Source: an uncultured Aquimarina sp. (GTDB taxonomy: Bacteria; Bacteroidota; Bacteroidia; Flavobacteriales; Flavobacteriaceae). Taken from it: DNA of 64,000 nucleotides. The DNA is taken from positions 1-64,000 of the forward strand of contig CANLYR010000017.1 of the NCBI GenBank assembly GCA_947495425.1, written 5' to 3'. Shown here one piece after another: positions 26,939-36,879 of this stretch. The notes under the pieces were generated by a model that saw only the letters and a program-made list of their open reading frames with translations, made no database searches and was not told where the DNA came from. Position 1 is the first letter of the stretch, and each line of letters starts with the position of its first letter. A program made the translations under genes and the position numbers.

Positions 26939-29043
26939 TGCCAGAAATTATTACAAATCAATATATTAACAGAGAATTAAGTTGGTTACAATTTAATGCC
27001 AGAGTACTACAAGAGGCAGCAGATGATACAGTTCCCTTATTAGAAAGGTTACGTTTTATAGGTATTTTTTCTAATAACTTGGATGAGTTTTTTAAGGTGC
27101 GATATGCCACGATCAAAAGAATTGATCTAGCAGGTAAAGATGGTAAAAATGTTCTCAAAGGAACCACGGCAAGTGATTTATTAGAAAAAATCACTAGAAT
27201 AGTAATTAAGCAACAGGCAGAAAGCTTGAAAACTATTGATATAATTAAGTCAAAGCTGGAGCGGCATAATATTTTTATTATTAATGAAGATGAAGTAGCT
27301 CCTGATCAAGATGCCTTTATACGCAAATATTTTATTAATAAAGTTAGTCCCGCTTTAGTTACTTACATACTTAATGACCTCGAAAAATTTCCCCACCTAA
27401 AAGATAGTGTCGCGTATTTAGCAGTAAAACTTGTACTCAAAGAAAAAATTCCCAAAGAAGGTAGAATTTCAAAAATACTGCAGCATACTACCAAAGAAAA
27501 GATTTATGCACTCATAGAAATTCCAAAAAATACAGATCGTTTTGTAGTCCTCCCTGAAAAAGACGGAAAACAGTTTATTATTATTTTAGATGATCTGATA
27601 CGATATTGCATGCGTATTAACTTTAGTATTTTTGACTACGTAAGTGCATCTGCCCATATGATTAAGATCACTCGCGATGCACAATTAGATTTTGATAATG
27701 ATCTTAGTAAAAGTTTTATTCAAAAGATTTCAAGTAGTGTGAAATCTCGTAGAGATGGAGAACCTGTTCGGTTTGTTTATGATAAGACTATTCATAAGGA
27801 TACATTAAATTACCTTATGGAGAAAATGGGAGTCGATAATACAGACAGCATAATACCAGGAGGACGATACCATAATCGTAGAGATTATACAGATTTCCCT
27901 GATTTAGGTAATGAAGCGTTAATTTATCAACCTATTCAGCCTTTAGAAATTCCAGGGTTAAGCCTACAGGGTAGTTTGTTAGATAAAATCGCTAAAAAAG
28001 ATTTTCTTCAATATACTCCGTATCATACATTTTCATATACTGTCAAATTCTTGAGGGAATCAGCAATTGACCCAAGAGTAAAAAGCATTAAAATAACCAT
28101 ATATAGGCTAGCTTCAATATCACATATCGCTAGTTCGCTCATTAATGCCGCAAAAAATGGTAAAAATGTTACTGTACAAATTGAGCTGCAAGCTCGTTTT
28201 GATGAGGCAGCAAACATACGATATGCAGAGCAGATGCAAAGAGAAGGTATAAATTTAATATTTGGTGTCACCGGACTCAAAGTACATTGCAAGGCGTGTG
28301 TGATAGAAAGAGAAGAAAAAGGAAAACTAAAACGCTATGGTTTTATAAGTACTGGTAATTTCAATGAATCTACTGCAAAAATTTATACCGATTATACGCT
28401 GTTTACAACTAATGAAGCTATCTTAAAAGAAACCAATAGAGTTTTTAAGTTTTTTGAGATAAATTATAAAGTAAACCGATATAAGCATTTATTAGTCTCA
28501 CCACATTATACACGATCTTCTTTGGTGAAATTAATCGACAAAGAAATAAAAAACAGTATTGAAGGTAAGCCAGCAGGAATCAAGCTCAAATTAAATAGTC
28601 TTAGTGATTATGATATGATTAATAAACTATACGAAGCTAGTAGGGCAGGAGTAAAAATTGATTTAATCATTAGAGGGATCTGTTGTTTGATACCCGGTAT
28701 TCCAGAAATGAGTGAAAATATAAGAGCCATTAGTGTAGTAGATAAATTTCTTGAACACCCGAGATTATATATATTTCAAAATGGAAATGACCCCAAAGTT
28801 TATATTTCATCAGCAGATTGGATGACTCGTAATTTGGATAGAAGAGTAGAAATATCCTGTCCTATTTATGACGAAGATATTAAAGTAGAACTTATGGAAA
28901 CTTTTGATATTTGTTGGAATGATAATGTTAAAGCAAGAAAACTTTCTGAAGATCAGGATAATACGTACATTAGAAATAATCTAGAAAAAGTAAGGTCACA
29001 AATAGCGACTTATGATTATTATTTACAAAAACTAGGAAATTAA
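26938..29043 (+). CDS. ppk1: Polyphosphate kinase 1
   Basis: PPK1 makes polyphosphate from ATP reversibly at the membrane face. Its 701 residues match the family. It starts with the N-domain signature NRELSWLQFNARVLQEA. Two phospholipase-D-like halves form the active site: LKVHCKACVIERE (about 446) contains the autophosphorylated histidine region, and STGNFNESTAKIYTDYTLF follows. The second half has KVYISSADWMTRNLDRRVE (about 620). It lies between sixA and ppx, with one-base and five-base junctions. Confidence 0.96.
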   Translation: MPEIITNQYINRELSWLQFNARVLQEAADDTVPLLERLRFIGIFSNNLDEFFKVRYATIKRIDLAGKDGKNVLKGTTASDLLEKITRIVIKQQAESLKTIDIIKSKLERHNIFIINEDEVAPDQDAFIRKYFINKVSPALVTYILNDLEKFPHLKDSVAYLAVKLVLKEKIPKEGRISKILQHTTKEKIYALIEIPKNTDRFVVLPEKDGKQFIIILDDLIRYCMRINFSIFDYVSASAHMIKITRDAQLDFDNDLSKSFIQKISSSVKSRRDGEPVRFVYDKTIHKDTLNYLMEKMGVDNTDSIIPGGRYHNRRDYTDFPDLGNEALIYQPIQPLEIPGLSLQGSLLDKIAKKDFLQYTPYHTFSYTVKFLRESAIDPRVKSIKITIYRLASISHIASSLINAAKNGKNVTVQIELQARFDEAANIRYAEQMQREGINLIFGVTGLKVHCKACVIEREEKGKLKRYGFISTGNFNESTAKIYTDYTLFTTNEAILKETNRVFKFFEINYKVNRYKHLLVSPHYTRSSLVKLIDKEIKNSIEGKPAGIKLKLNSLSDYDMINKLYEASRAGVKIDLIIRGICCLIPGIPEMSENIRAISVVDKFLEHPRLYIFQNGNDPKVYISSADWMTRNLDRRVEISCPIYDEDIKVELMETFDICWNDNVKARKLSEDQDNTYIRNNLEKVRSQIATYDYYLQKLGN

Positions 29044-29048
29044 ATATT

Positions 29049-29948
29049 TTGTTGACTATAGAAAAATACGGAGCCATTGATATTGGCTCGAATGCAGTGA
29101 GGTTATTGATAAGTAGCATTCACGAAGAATCAGGAAAAACTACAAGATTTAAAAAAACTAGTTTAGTTCGTGTACCCATTCGATTAGGAGCAGATGTTTT
29201 TAAATCTAAACGAGTTTCAGATGAAAATATAGTGAGAATGCTAGATGCTATGCAAGCCTATCAGCTTTTGATGAAAACTCATAAAGTAGTACGATATAAA
29301 GCTTGTGCAACATCTGCTATGCGTGAAGCTGAGAATGGAGAAGAAATAGTTACCCTTATAAAAGAGCAAACAGGCATTCAAATTGACATTATCGATGGTA
29401 AGAATGAAGCTGCAATCATTGCGATGACCGATTTACATGAATTGGTGAATACAGACGCTACGTATCTATATGTAGATGTAGGAGGAGGAAGTACAGAATG
29501 TACCTTATATGATAATGGAAAGACGATTACTTCAAAATCCTTCAAATTAGGAACAGTAAGGCTTCTAAACGACTTAGTTACCGATACTATGTGGCAAGAT
29601 ATGGAGTATTGGATAAAAGATAGTACCAAGGATTATTCTAGAATTTCACTAATTGGTTCTGGGGGTAACATCAATAATATCTTTAAAAATAGCGGAAAAA
29701 CCGTAGGCAAACCTTTATCGTTCCTGTATTTGAGTTCGTATTATAAATTGCTTAATACGTTAACTTATGAAGAAAGGATATGGGAGCTTAATTTGAACCA
29801 TGATAGAGCAGATGTTATTATACCGGCAGCCCGAATTTATCTTTCGGCTATGAAATGGTGTGGTGCTAAAGATATCTACGTTCCAAAAATCGGATTATCT
29901 GACGGGATTATTAAGTCTTTGTATAATGAAAAGCTAAATAACGTATAA
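29049..29948 (+). CDS. ppx: Ppx/GppA-type phosphatase
   Basis: The protein has 299 residues of the ASKHA fold. It has the N-terminal phosphate motif AIDIGSNAVRLLI (about 8-20), the P-loop-like VDVGGGSTECTLYD (about 143) and SLIGSGGNINNIFK (about 200). Members cut polyphosphate from the end or convert pppGpp. The single-domain length is the short form. It starts at TTG (29049 or 29052); no ATG fits. It follows ppk1 after five bases, so synthesis and breakdown of polyphosphate are encoded together. Confidence 0.9.
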   Translation: MLTIEKYGAIDIGSNAVRLLISSIHEESGKTTRFKKTSLVRVPIRLGADVFKSKRVSDENIVRMLDAMQAYQLLMKTHKVVRYKACATSAMREAENGEEIVTLIKEQTGIQIDIIDGKNEAAIIAMTDLHELVNTDATYLYVDVGGGSTECTLYDNGKTITSKSFKLGTVRLLNDLVTDTMWQDMEYWIKDSTKDYSRISLIGSGGNINNIFKNSGKTVGKPLSFLYLSSYYKLLNTLTYEERIWELNLNHDRADVIIPAARIYLSAMKWCGAKDIYVPKIGLSDGIIKSLYNEKLNNV

Positions 29949-30074
29949 ATTAACGAGTACTCATTACTAGATTCAAATCTTCAAAATATGCCCTGAATTT
30001 TCAAGATATATTTTAAATTTTTTTAAAACCACTATTTTATTTTAACTTGTGTCTAAATCCAAATCAAATATGCT

Positions 30075-30635
30075 ATGAATAAAAAAATACTATATATTAC
30101 GTTGCTTTTCGTTTTTGTTACTTTAATTTCTACAGCTCAGGAGCCTTCATATGGAGTGAGAATAGGAGCTAATCTAAGCTCAATAAGTTCCAGTGATATT
30201 CCCCCCGAGTTAGAAGATAGTAGATTTGGTATCGCTGTAGGCTTTCTTGCCGAGTATTTTCTAACAGAGAGAATCAGTATACAGCCAGAATTTCAATACT
30301 CTTCACAAGGAAATGATGATAAAACACTTAGAGTAGATTACCTTCAGTTACCCGTATTTTTAAAATATAATTTTTCTGATAGATTTCACATACATATCGG
30401 TCCTCAAGCTGGACTCAAAATATGGGAATGGGAGGATAATGGGGTATTAGAAGCAGATTTTAGCACTTTTGATTTTTCTGCTGTCGTTGGGATTGGAGCT
30501 AATGTAACAGAGAATTTTTTTGCAGATGTACGCTATGGTTTTGGATTATCTAACATCGTAGATGATAATGATATTCCAGGAGAATTTGAAGGAAGTAATA
30601 GGGTTATTCAGCTTTCTTTTGGATATAAGCTGTAG
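30075..30635 (+). CDS. Outer membrane beta-barrel protein (PorT-like fold)
   Basis: The protein has 186 residues. A signal peptide ends near STAQE. The barrel starts YGVRIGANLSSIS and includes ISIQPEFQYSSQG, VDYLQLPVFLKYNF and FFADVRYGFGLSNI, the usual eight-strand 'outer membrane protein beta-barrel' pattern. A specific role cannot be assigned. A strong terminator follows. Confidence 0.82.
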   Translation: MNKKILYITLLFVFVTLISTAQEPSYGVRIGANLSSISSSDIPPELEDSRFGIAVGFLAEYFLTERISIQPEFQYSSQGNDDKTLRVDYLQLPVFLKYNFSDRFHIHIGPQAGLKIWEWEDNGVLEADFSTFDFSAVVGIGANVTENFFADVRYGFGLSNIVDDNDIPGEFEGSNRVIQLSFGYKL

Positions 30636-30656
30636 TATTTAAAAAACATGAAAACA

Positions 30657-30683
30657 TAAAACTCACCAATATGGTGAGTTTTT
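30657..30683 (+). terminator. Rho-independent terminator
   Basis: AAAACTCACCA pairs perfectly with TGGTGAGTTTT around the three-base loop ATA, followed by TG and TTTT. It ends the beta-barrel transcript. Confidence 0.85.
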
Positions 30684-30815
30684 GTTTTATACCAGAGATG
30701 CTATGATGGTCCTTCTTCCTATAAAGAAGATATTTCTGTTGACGGGCAATTTAGGTTTTGGAAAAAACTTATAGTATATTTAAAGGTATACCTAACCTAT
30801 TGTAGATTTTTTTTG

Positions 30816-32537
30816 ATGAAATTACCCTTCTTGATATATGCCCTCTTCTTTTTTACTTCTATATATGGGCAAGAGAATCTTTTACAAAAGAAACAAGACA
30901 GTATTTAAATTGATGAGTTGCTTTCCAAAATAACTAGAGTAAGCAATATTGATAGTTCTAAAAAAGAGGTGTTTGAAGCTTTAAAAGTAGCTAAAAAGCA
31001 TCAATTTGTGTATCAACAAGGTCGGCTACATAAAATGCTTGGGGTTTTATATGCCTCGGATTATAAGAAACTAGACACTTCTAATTATCACTTTAATAAA
31101 TCGTTAGTATTTCTGAGGCAATCAGGAGATTCATTAGCATCTTTTGATCATGCGAACAATCTTAGTGTTAATCATTCACGTGCTAATGATATGCCAAATG
31201 CACTTAAGTACGCAATTGATGCGGTAGATATCTCAAAAAAAATGGATCAGGAGAGTGATTTAAAGGCAAAATACCAAGGGGCTGCTCGTTTATTACTCGG
31301 TACTATATATGCAGAAATGAAGTTAAATGATTCTGCAGTTTTTAATCTAAAAAAGGCTAGACTCTATTTTAAGGATATTAAATCTCCGCAACAATTTGTT
31401 GCCGCCAATAATATTGCAACACTTTACTTAGAACAAAATCAATATGAAAAATCTAAAATCTACCTAGAAGAAGCCTTAGTTGGATATAAACAACATAATT
31501 TATTAGATGGCATTGTATATACTTTAAATAGTTTGGGAGATTTGTATTTTGAGGTTAATGACCTTGATAGATCCCTTACATATTATCAAGATGCTTTGAC
31601 CAATTCTGTTCATACAAACCTTGATCTGTATAGGCTAAGTACATATAAAGGTTTGATTAGAGTTTTTTCAAAACGTAAAGCAAACGATAGTACTATTATA
31701 TATATACATAAAGCCTTTGACTTATTAGATTCTATAGAAGCTCCTAAGTTGAAAGTAGAAATATTAAAATTAAAAGCAGAATATCTACAAGATTTAGGAG
31801 AATCAGAAGAAGCATTATCCTACTTTAAGCTAGCTACTCAATTAGAAGATAGTATTGTGGAAAAAGAAGGTTTACCTCAAATAGCCGAGATTTTAATTGA
31901 GCGTGAGAGAAAAGATGGTTTGCTAGAAATAAAAGGAGTTAAAGAGCAATTAACAAAGATGAACTATTGGATTATAGCAATACTCTTTTTGTTGTTAGTC
32001 TCGGGAATAATGAGTTACTTTTTCCTGAAAAAATATAAATCAAAATTAAGCATTTCTGACAGAACAAAATATAGACTAGAATCTTCATTACAATCAGAAA
32101 AAGAAAATAGCGCAAGCATTAACAGAAAACTGGTTACCGCTACAGCAAACTTAGCTCTAAAAACGGACCTTCTTGATCAAGTAAATGAATTACTTGATCA
32201 AATAAAAAACCAACCTACACAAAACCTAGATAAAGAAATTCGGGAAACACAAAATCAAATAAAGGTTCAACAACACCTTGACAGTATGTGGAGAGAATTC
32301 TTTACGCATTTTGAGGAAGTACATCCCAATTTTTTGAATAGTATTCAATCTAAATATGGAATTACTCAAAATGATCTGAAGATTTGTGCATTCCTAAGAA
32401 TGAATCTTTCCAATAAGGACATTTGCCAGTTAATGAATGTAAACCCCAATACGATTCGTGTAAGCATTCACCGTATCAAGAAAAAACTTGATGTTCCTAC
32501 TGGGGTAAGTGTGACCGAATTCTTATCCGTAGACTAG
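30816..32537 (+). pseudogene. TPR-transmembrane-LuxR-HTH regulator interrupted by a stop codon
   Basis: From ATG 30816 the frame gives a signal peptide (MKLPFLIYALFFFTSIYGQ) and then QDSI, a TAA stop at 30906-30908, and IDELLSKI. Its paralogue at 36880 reads DSILVDNLLSKI at the same place, so one base change (TTA to TAA) explains the stop. The frame is otherwise open for 573 codons: periplasmic TPRs (about 50-340), one membrane span (about 383-405), a coiled coil, and a C-terminal HTH (LSNKDICQLMNVNPNTIR). Initiation at TTG 30918 could give a protein without a signal peptide. No operator copies lie upstream. Confidence 0.75.
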
Positions 32538-32563
32538 TTGTGGTATCACTTCTTTTCAAAGCA

Positions 32564-32640
32564 TGAAACGTTTTTTACCACTTTTGTAACGCTTTGAAAC
32601 GCTTTTTTTTCTTGTTTTCTAGATCATTCTCATAATTTCG
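32564..32640 (+). promoter_or_regulatory. Three-site operator and promoter
   Basis: TGAAACGTTT (32564-32573), TGTAACGCTT (32585-32594) and TGAAACGCTT (32595-32604) start 21 and 10 bases apart, so all face the same side of the helix. The -33 TTG is at 32612-32614 and the -7 TAATTTCG at 32633-32640, 29 bases after the last site end. The same array and spacing recur before 38920, and a shorter version before 35060. It drives the 32709-34828 unit. Confidence 0.75.
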
Positions 32641-32708
32641 ATCCTGTTGATACACAACTAACTATCAGCGGATTATATTTTTTTACTAACTAATTAAAAT
32701 TAAACATT

Positions 32709-33443
32709 ATGAGAACACATCAATTTTTTATGATTGCAGTATTAGTATGCACCACAACCCTTAGTTTTGCTCAGGACCTAATAAGTGGGGGTACGAACTC
32801 CTGGATTTTCCATACTCCAGATGCAAATGATAGAACAGAATTGGTTATCACACCAAAAAACGATAATAAATGGGATTGGTCTAGACAATCTAACTTTTAC
32901 AATGTAGCCGGAAACTCTAACAAGATTTCTTTTGCAACTAGAGCACGATTAAAATCAGCTTCAATTCATGGGGGTCTTTGGCTAGACAAGAATAATAAGG
33001 GATTGGTGGGTACACATCATGGCAAAAACAGTATTGGTTTTTACACCAAAGGTGGTGGTTGGTCATTGATCTTAAACAGGAATAGTGGTCAGGTTGGTAT
33101 CGGTACTTTTGATATCCCAGAGGACTATAAGTTGGCCGTAAATGGTACCATGATTATCGAAGAAATTCACCTTCAGCAAAAAGAAGAATGGCCGGATTAT
33201 GTTTTTAATAATAACTATGAATTATTGACTTTACCCGAATTAGAGGATTATATTTCTAAAAATGGTCATCTGCCTAATATCCCATCTGCACAAGAAGTAT
33301 TACAGAATAACGGTTTTAAAGCAAGTAATATGATCAAAAAACTGTTAGAAAAGGTGGAAGAATTAACCTTGTATACAATCCAGCAACAAAAGTTGATCGA
33401 GCAGCAACAAACGCAGATGAATGAGTTACAAGATCAAAAATAA
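32709..33443 (+). CDS. Secreted tail-fibre-like protein
   Basis: The protein has 244 residues. A signal peptide ends at LSFAQ. A beta-rich middle leads to [20 protein letters not shown] (about 130-149), the usual neck motif of Bacteroidota tail-fibre-like proteins. The WPDYVF…[23 protein letters not shown] segment (given here in parts) follows. The C-terminal about 45 residues form a Gln-rich coiled coil. These features suggest a trimeric fibre. No S74 self-cleaving domain is visible. It is the first gene behind the three-site operator and is followed after five bases by a T9SS protein. Confidence 0.75.
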   Translation: MRTHQFFMIAVLVCTTTLSFAQDLISGGTNSWIFHTPDANDRTELVITPKNDNKWDWSRQSNFYNVAGNSNKISFATRARLKSASIHGGLWLDKNNKGLVGTHHGKNSIGFYTKGGGWSLILNRNSGQVGIGTFDIPEDYKLAVNGTMIIEEIHLQQKEEWPDYVFNNNYELLTLPELEDYISKNGHLPNIPSAQEVLQNNGFKASNMIKKLLEKVEELTLYTIQQQKLIEQQQTQMNELQDQK

Positions 33444-33448
33444 GAATT

Positions 33449-34828
33449 ATGAAATCTATAAATTTTACAAAGATCATTCTTTGCTTGTTCTGTTGTCTAT
33501 TGCTTAATAGCATATCTGCTCAACAAGTATTAGATTTAAAGGGTTGTGGTCAAAGTTCTGCAAAGTATTTAGTAAAAGTAAATATTGATGCTGTGGGATT
33601 CAAACCTAATAGCCCTTGTCCTGCTGATGAGTCATCAATAGTTTTGGAATATACACAATATTTAGAAAAAGAGATAGATGGTCCAATTGAAAAAATAGAA
33701 TATATCGAACAATGCGTAGGCGGCAATTGGTTTTGGGGACCTGGAGGAATTAAGATAACACATAAAGGTGGGAGAGAAACTTTTATGAGTGGAGTAGGAA
33801 ATTCTGTTAATTTATACAGAGAATTGAATAACGTTAATAATATGTCAACAGGCGCCAAAATAGTTTCAATAAAACGTGTTGATGGTGTAGAAGAGCCTGA
33901 TTGTTTTTATGGCATGCCTGAACCAGAAAATTACTTCATAGGTTGTTCTCGCAACTGTATACGATATAGGACCAATGCCGGTGAATGGAAAGCTACCTGT
34001 GTAGAGTTAGGAGGAGGAGATGAGTATAGAGGAACTATTCCACGAGTAGATAGACGTGTTAATACCGAAGGGGACGTTGTATTTGATCTTTATCTAGATC
34101 CCAGAACGGGTGGAGAAGAAATGCTTATTGCCAAAGACCTGATCAGGTTTCCTGAAGTAGAACGAGGATATGATAAAGAAATTAAGATCGGAAACAGTTT
34201 TGCATCTTGTGGCTGGAAATCTACTGGATTAATAGCCACTACTCAAGATGGACTGGGAGATAGAAAAGGGGGGTGTGTAGTGCAACCGATGACTCTTGGC
34301 CAAACAGATGCAGTTGTCTATTGTTCAAAATGCTCCGATGGTAAGAAAATGATTCTTAGAGGAACAATCGATGGGGTTACGGCAGCTGCCAATGTATTCA
34401 TTGCTGTTGTTACAGGAGGTAAAGGAGCCATAGTAACATCAGGGGTTGGTGCTATTATCATTTCTTCGAATAAAGACGGAATGGAAGGCGCCATTTGTGA
34501 TCCGCCTACTGCAAGACAAGCAAACGTTTCTTTAGACAAAGAGAATCCGGGTATCATTACCGATGAACTTTCAAAAGAATTACTAGCATTTCCTAACCCT
34601 GCAAAAGATCATATTTACTTTAACTATCAATTTACTAGCGGTACACAGCTCAATGTTACTATTTCTGATCTTATGGGTAAACAGGTATTTGATACAACCA
34701 TTAAAAAATCAGATTCCAATATTCATAAAGAATCGATCAATATAGCACACCTTGCTCCGGGAGTATATGTATTAAATATAACCGAAGGAGGCAAGAACAT
34801 CAAACAAACAAAGTTTGTGGTACAATAA
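33449..34828 (+). CDS. T9SS type A secreted protein of unknown function
   Basis: The protein has 459 residues. A signal peptide ends near SISAQQ. The body (about 25-370) has many Cys residues (CGQSSAKY, EQCVGG, CSRNCIRYR, YCSKCSDGKK) that may form disulfides. A short Gly/Ala/Val-rich hydrophobic stretch lies at about 310-345. The last 80 residues are a type A sorting domain: LLAFPNPAKDHIYF, LMGKQVFDT, LAPGVYVLNI, KFVVQ. The body has no recognised family. It shares the operon of the tail-fibre-like protein and so the putative TPR-LuxR regulon. Confidence 0.75.
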   Translation: MKSINFTKIILCLFCCLLLNSISAQQVLDLKGCGQSSAKYLVKVNIDAVGFKPNSPCPADESSIVLEYTQYLEKEIDGPIEKIEYIEQCVGGNWFWGPGGIKITHKGGRETFMSGVGNSVNLYRELNNVNNMSTGAKIVSIKRVDGVEEPDCFYGMPEPENYFIGCSRNCIRYRTNAGEWKATCVELGGGDEYRGTIPRVDRRVNTEGDVVFDLYLDPRTGGEEMLIAKDLIRFPEVERGYDKEIKIGNSFASCGWKSTGLIATTQDGLGDRKGGCVVQPMTLGQTDAVVYCSKCSDGKKMILRGTIDGVTAAANVFIAVVTGGKGAIVTSGVGAIIISSNKDGMEGAICDPPTARQANVSLDKENPGIITDELSKELLAFPNPAKDHIYFNYQFTSGTQLNVTISDLMGKQVFDTTIKKSDSNIHKESINIAHLAPGVYVLNITEGGKNIKQTKFVVQ

Positions 34829-34865
34829 TTCTGTTCTATGTAATTGTTAAATCATAGTTCGACGT

Positions 34866-34904
34866 AATCGTGTCGCCTTATAAATGAGGTGACACGATTT
34901 TTTT
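34866..34904 (+). terminator. Rho-independent terminator
   Basis: AATCGTGTCGCCT pairs with AGGTGACACGATT (one mismatch or wobble), followed by seven T. It closes the 32709-34828 operon. Confidence 0.85.
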
Positions 34905-34954
34905 GAACTAAAATATAATTGCTAACTAATTAAAAATCAACATATAAAAATTCA

Positions 34955-35010
34955 TGTAACGCTTTGTAACGCTTTATTTTTAAACTTTTTTGGTAATATT
35001 AATATATTGG
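34955..35010 (+). promoter_or_regulatory. Two-site operator and promoter of a TPR-LuxR regulator
   Basis: TGTAACGCTT occurs twice in direct tandem (34955-34964 and 34965-34974; ten-base period). The TATATTGG core starts at 35003, again 29 bases after the last site end. The third, distal site seen at the two target promoters is absent. The following gene encodes one of the HTH regulators, which suggests autoregulation. Confidence 0.65.
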
Positions 35011-35059
35011 TGTGTACTTGAGAAATATAGGGTCAAAACCAAACGTATAAATTGTGTGT

Positions 35060-36790
35060 ATGAAGTTTTTTCAATACTTGCTAATTTCTATTACATTATT
35101 TATTTGTGCTATTATAACGGCACAAGAGAATGTTTATAATATAAAAGATAGTATATACATAAGGCGATTAATTACAGAGGCGGGAAAGTATAATTCTAGA
35201 AATATTGATAGTGCCGAGCGAGATGCCAGAAATGCACTGCTGCTATCTCAAAAAATTGGTAACATTAATTTGGAAATACATTCTCGATCAGCTTTAGCTA
35301 TTATTCTTGCCCAAAAAAAAGGAAAAGAAAATCTTGAAGAAGCAAGATATCATTTTACTGCAAATTTACCCTTATCAAGAAGTATAGGTGATTCTACGGC
35401 CTCATTTTCATTTGTGAATAACATGAGCAATGTTTATGTAAGTATGAAAAACTACCCCAAAGCTTTAAAATATGCTTTACAATCTGTAGTACTTAGCAAG
35501 CAATTGAAGAAAGATAAAGAAGCAAAATTAGGGATATCATATAATACTTTGGGAAAAATATATTGGGATGCCAATTTGAGAGACTCAGCTTTATTTAGCT
35601 ATAAAAAGGCCAAATATCATTTTAAAAAAATACAATCACCATATGAGTATTATATAGATGGAACCATTGGCGAAGTGTATTTATTACAAGAAAATTATGA
35701 TGAGGGCTATGTGTATCTGAAATATGCTTATGATAAACTTAAGGAAGCTGATAATAATTTCGAATTTACTAGAATCTCTAACCTTCTTGGAACACTTTTG
35801 TTAAAAATGGAAGATGCCAATAGAGCAAAACAATATTATGAGGAAGCATTGAAAATTGGTAATAAAAAAGACTACAAAAACCTTCAGATTAAATCGTTCT
35901 TTGGATTGGCAAAAGTATTTTATGTAGAAAAAAAAATGGATAGCGCAGGCTTCTATATTGATAAGGCTCTTAAACACATAAAGGCACTAGAACTTATTGA
36001 GGATAAAGTTGAAATTTTGGAGTTGAAGGCTGATATTCTTAGTGGTAAAGGAAAAGCTAAAGAAGCTTTAGGCTATTACAATCTTTCAAAGAACCTCAAT
36101 GACAGTTTGGCTGAGCTAAAGAATATTCCTGAGACGACTAATATACTTGTGCAACATCAAAACAAAACAAATGAAGAAAAAGTAAGCACGATGCAAAGGA
36201 TATTGGCTAAAAAAAATAAATGGATCATTGTTATCACTGTACTTTTGCTATTTCTTGGAGGGCTAAGTTACTTTTTTATAAAAAAATACCGTAAAAGGTT
36301 AGATGTTTCTCATAAAAATAAAGAAGTTCTTGAGATCTCTTTACAATCCGAAAAGGATAATAATGCGTATATCAATAGAAAATTAGTGGCAGCTACCGCC
36401 AATCTTGCCTTAAAAACAGATTTATTATCACAGATACATGAATTATTAGGTCAAATTAAAAATCAACCTGCTCAGAATTTGACAAAAGAGATCAATGAAA
36501 CTCAAACTCAAATTAAAATTCAAAAAAATATGGACACGATGTGGAAAGAGTTTTTTACACATTTTGAAGAAGTACACCCAGAATTCCTAAAAGACTTAAA
36601 ATCCAGATATGCTATCACACAACATGACTTAAAGATTTGTGCATTTTTAAAAATGAATTTGTCCAATAAAGAGATTTGCCAGTTAATGAATATCAACCCT
36701 ACTACAGTGCGTGTAAATATTCATCGTATCAAAAAGAAACTTAAGATTCCTAAAGAATCAAGTGTAGTCGAATTCTTTTCTGTTAATTAA
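35060..36790 (+). CDS. Membrane-bound TPR regulator with LuxR-like HTH
   Basis: The protein has 576 residues from ATG 35060; a GTG six bases earlier is possible. In order: signal peptide (to ITAQE), periplasmic TPR helices (about 40-345; e.g. YPKALKYALQSVVLSKQL), one membrane span (KWIIVITVLLLFLGGLSYFF, about 384-403), a coiled coil (about 410-490), and a C-terminal HTH (LKICAFLKMNLSNKEICQLM and TVRVNIHRIKKKL, about 525-560). It would sense outside and bind DNA from the membrane, as a one-component regulator. It has its own two-site operator. The last 150 residues are nearly identical to the next gene, whereas the TPR part has diverged. Confidence 0.85.
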   Translation: MKFFQYLLISITLFICAIITAQENVYNIKDSIYIRRLITEAGKYNSRNIDSAERDARNALLLSQKIGNINLEIHSRSALAIILAQKKGKENLEEARYHFTANLPLSRSIGDSTASFSFVNNMSNVYVSMKNYPKALKYALQSVVLSKQLKKDKEAKLGISYNTLGKIYWDANLRDSALFSYKKAKYHFKKIQSPYEYYIDGTIGEVYLLQENYDEGYVYLKYAYDKLKEADNNFEFTRISNLLGTLLLKMEDANRAKQYYEEALKIGNKKDYKNLQIKSFFGLAKVFYVEKKMDSAGFYIDKALKHIKALELIEDKVEILELKADILSGKGKAKEALGYYNLSKNLNDSLAELKNIPETTNILVQHQNKTNEEKVSTMQRILAKKNKWIIVITVLLLFLGGLSYFFIKKYRKRLDVSHKNKEVLEISLQSEKDNNAYINRKLVAATANLALKTDLLSQIHELLGQIKNQPAQNLTKEINETQTQIKIQKNMDTMWKEFFTHFEEVHPEFLKDLKSRYAITQHDLKICAFLKMNLSNKEICQLMNINPTTVRVNIHRIKKKLKIPKESSVVEFFSVN

Positions 36791-36879
36791 GTTATATAAA
36801 AGTAGTTCTAAAGATTTGATTTTACTGTTCGATCGAAAAAAATGGGATTTTAATAAATAATTAATAAACAGTTCTTCGA

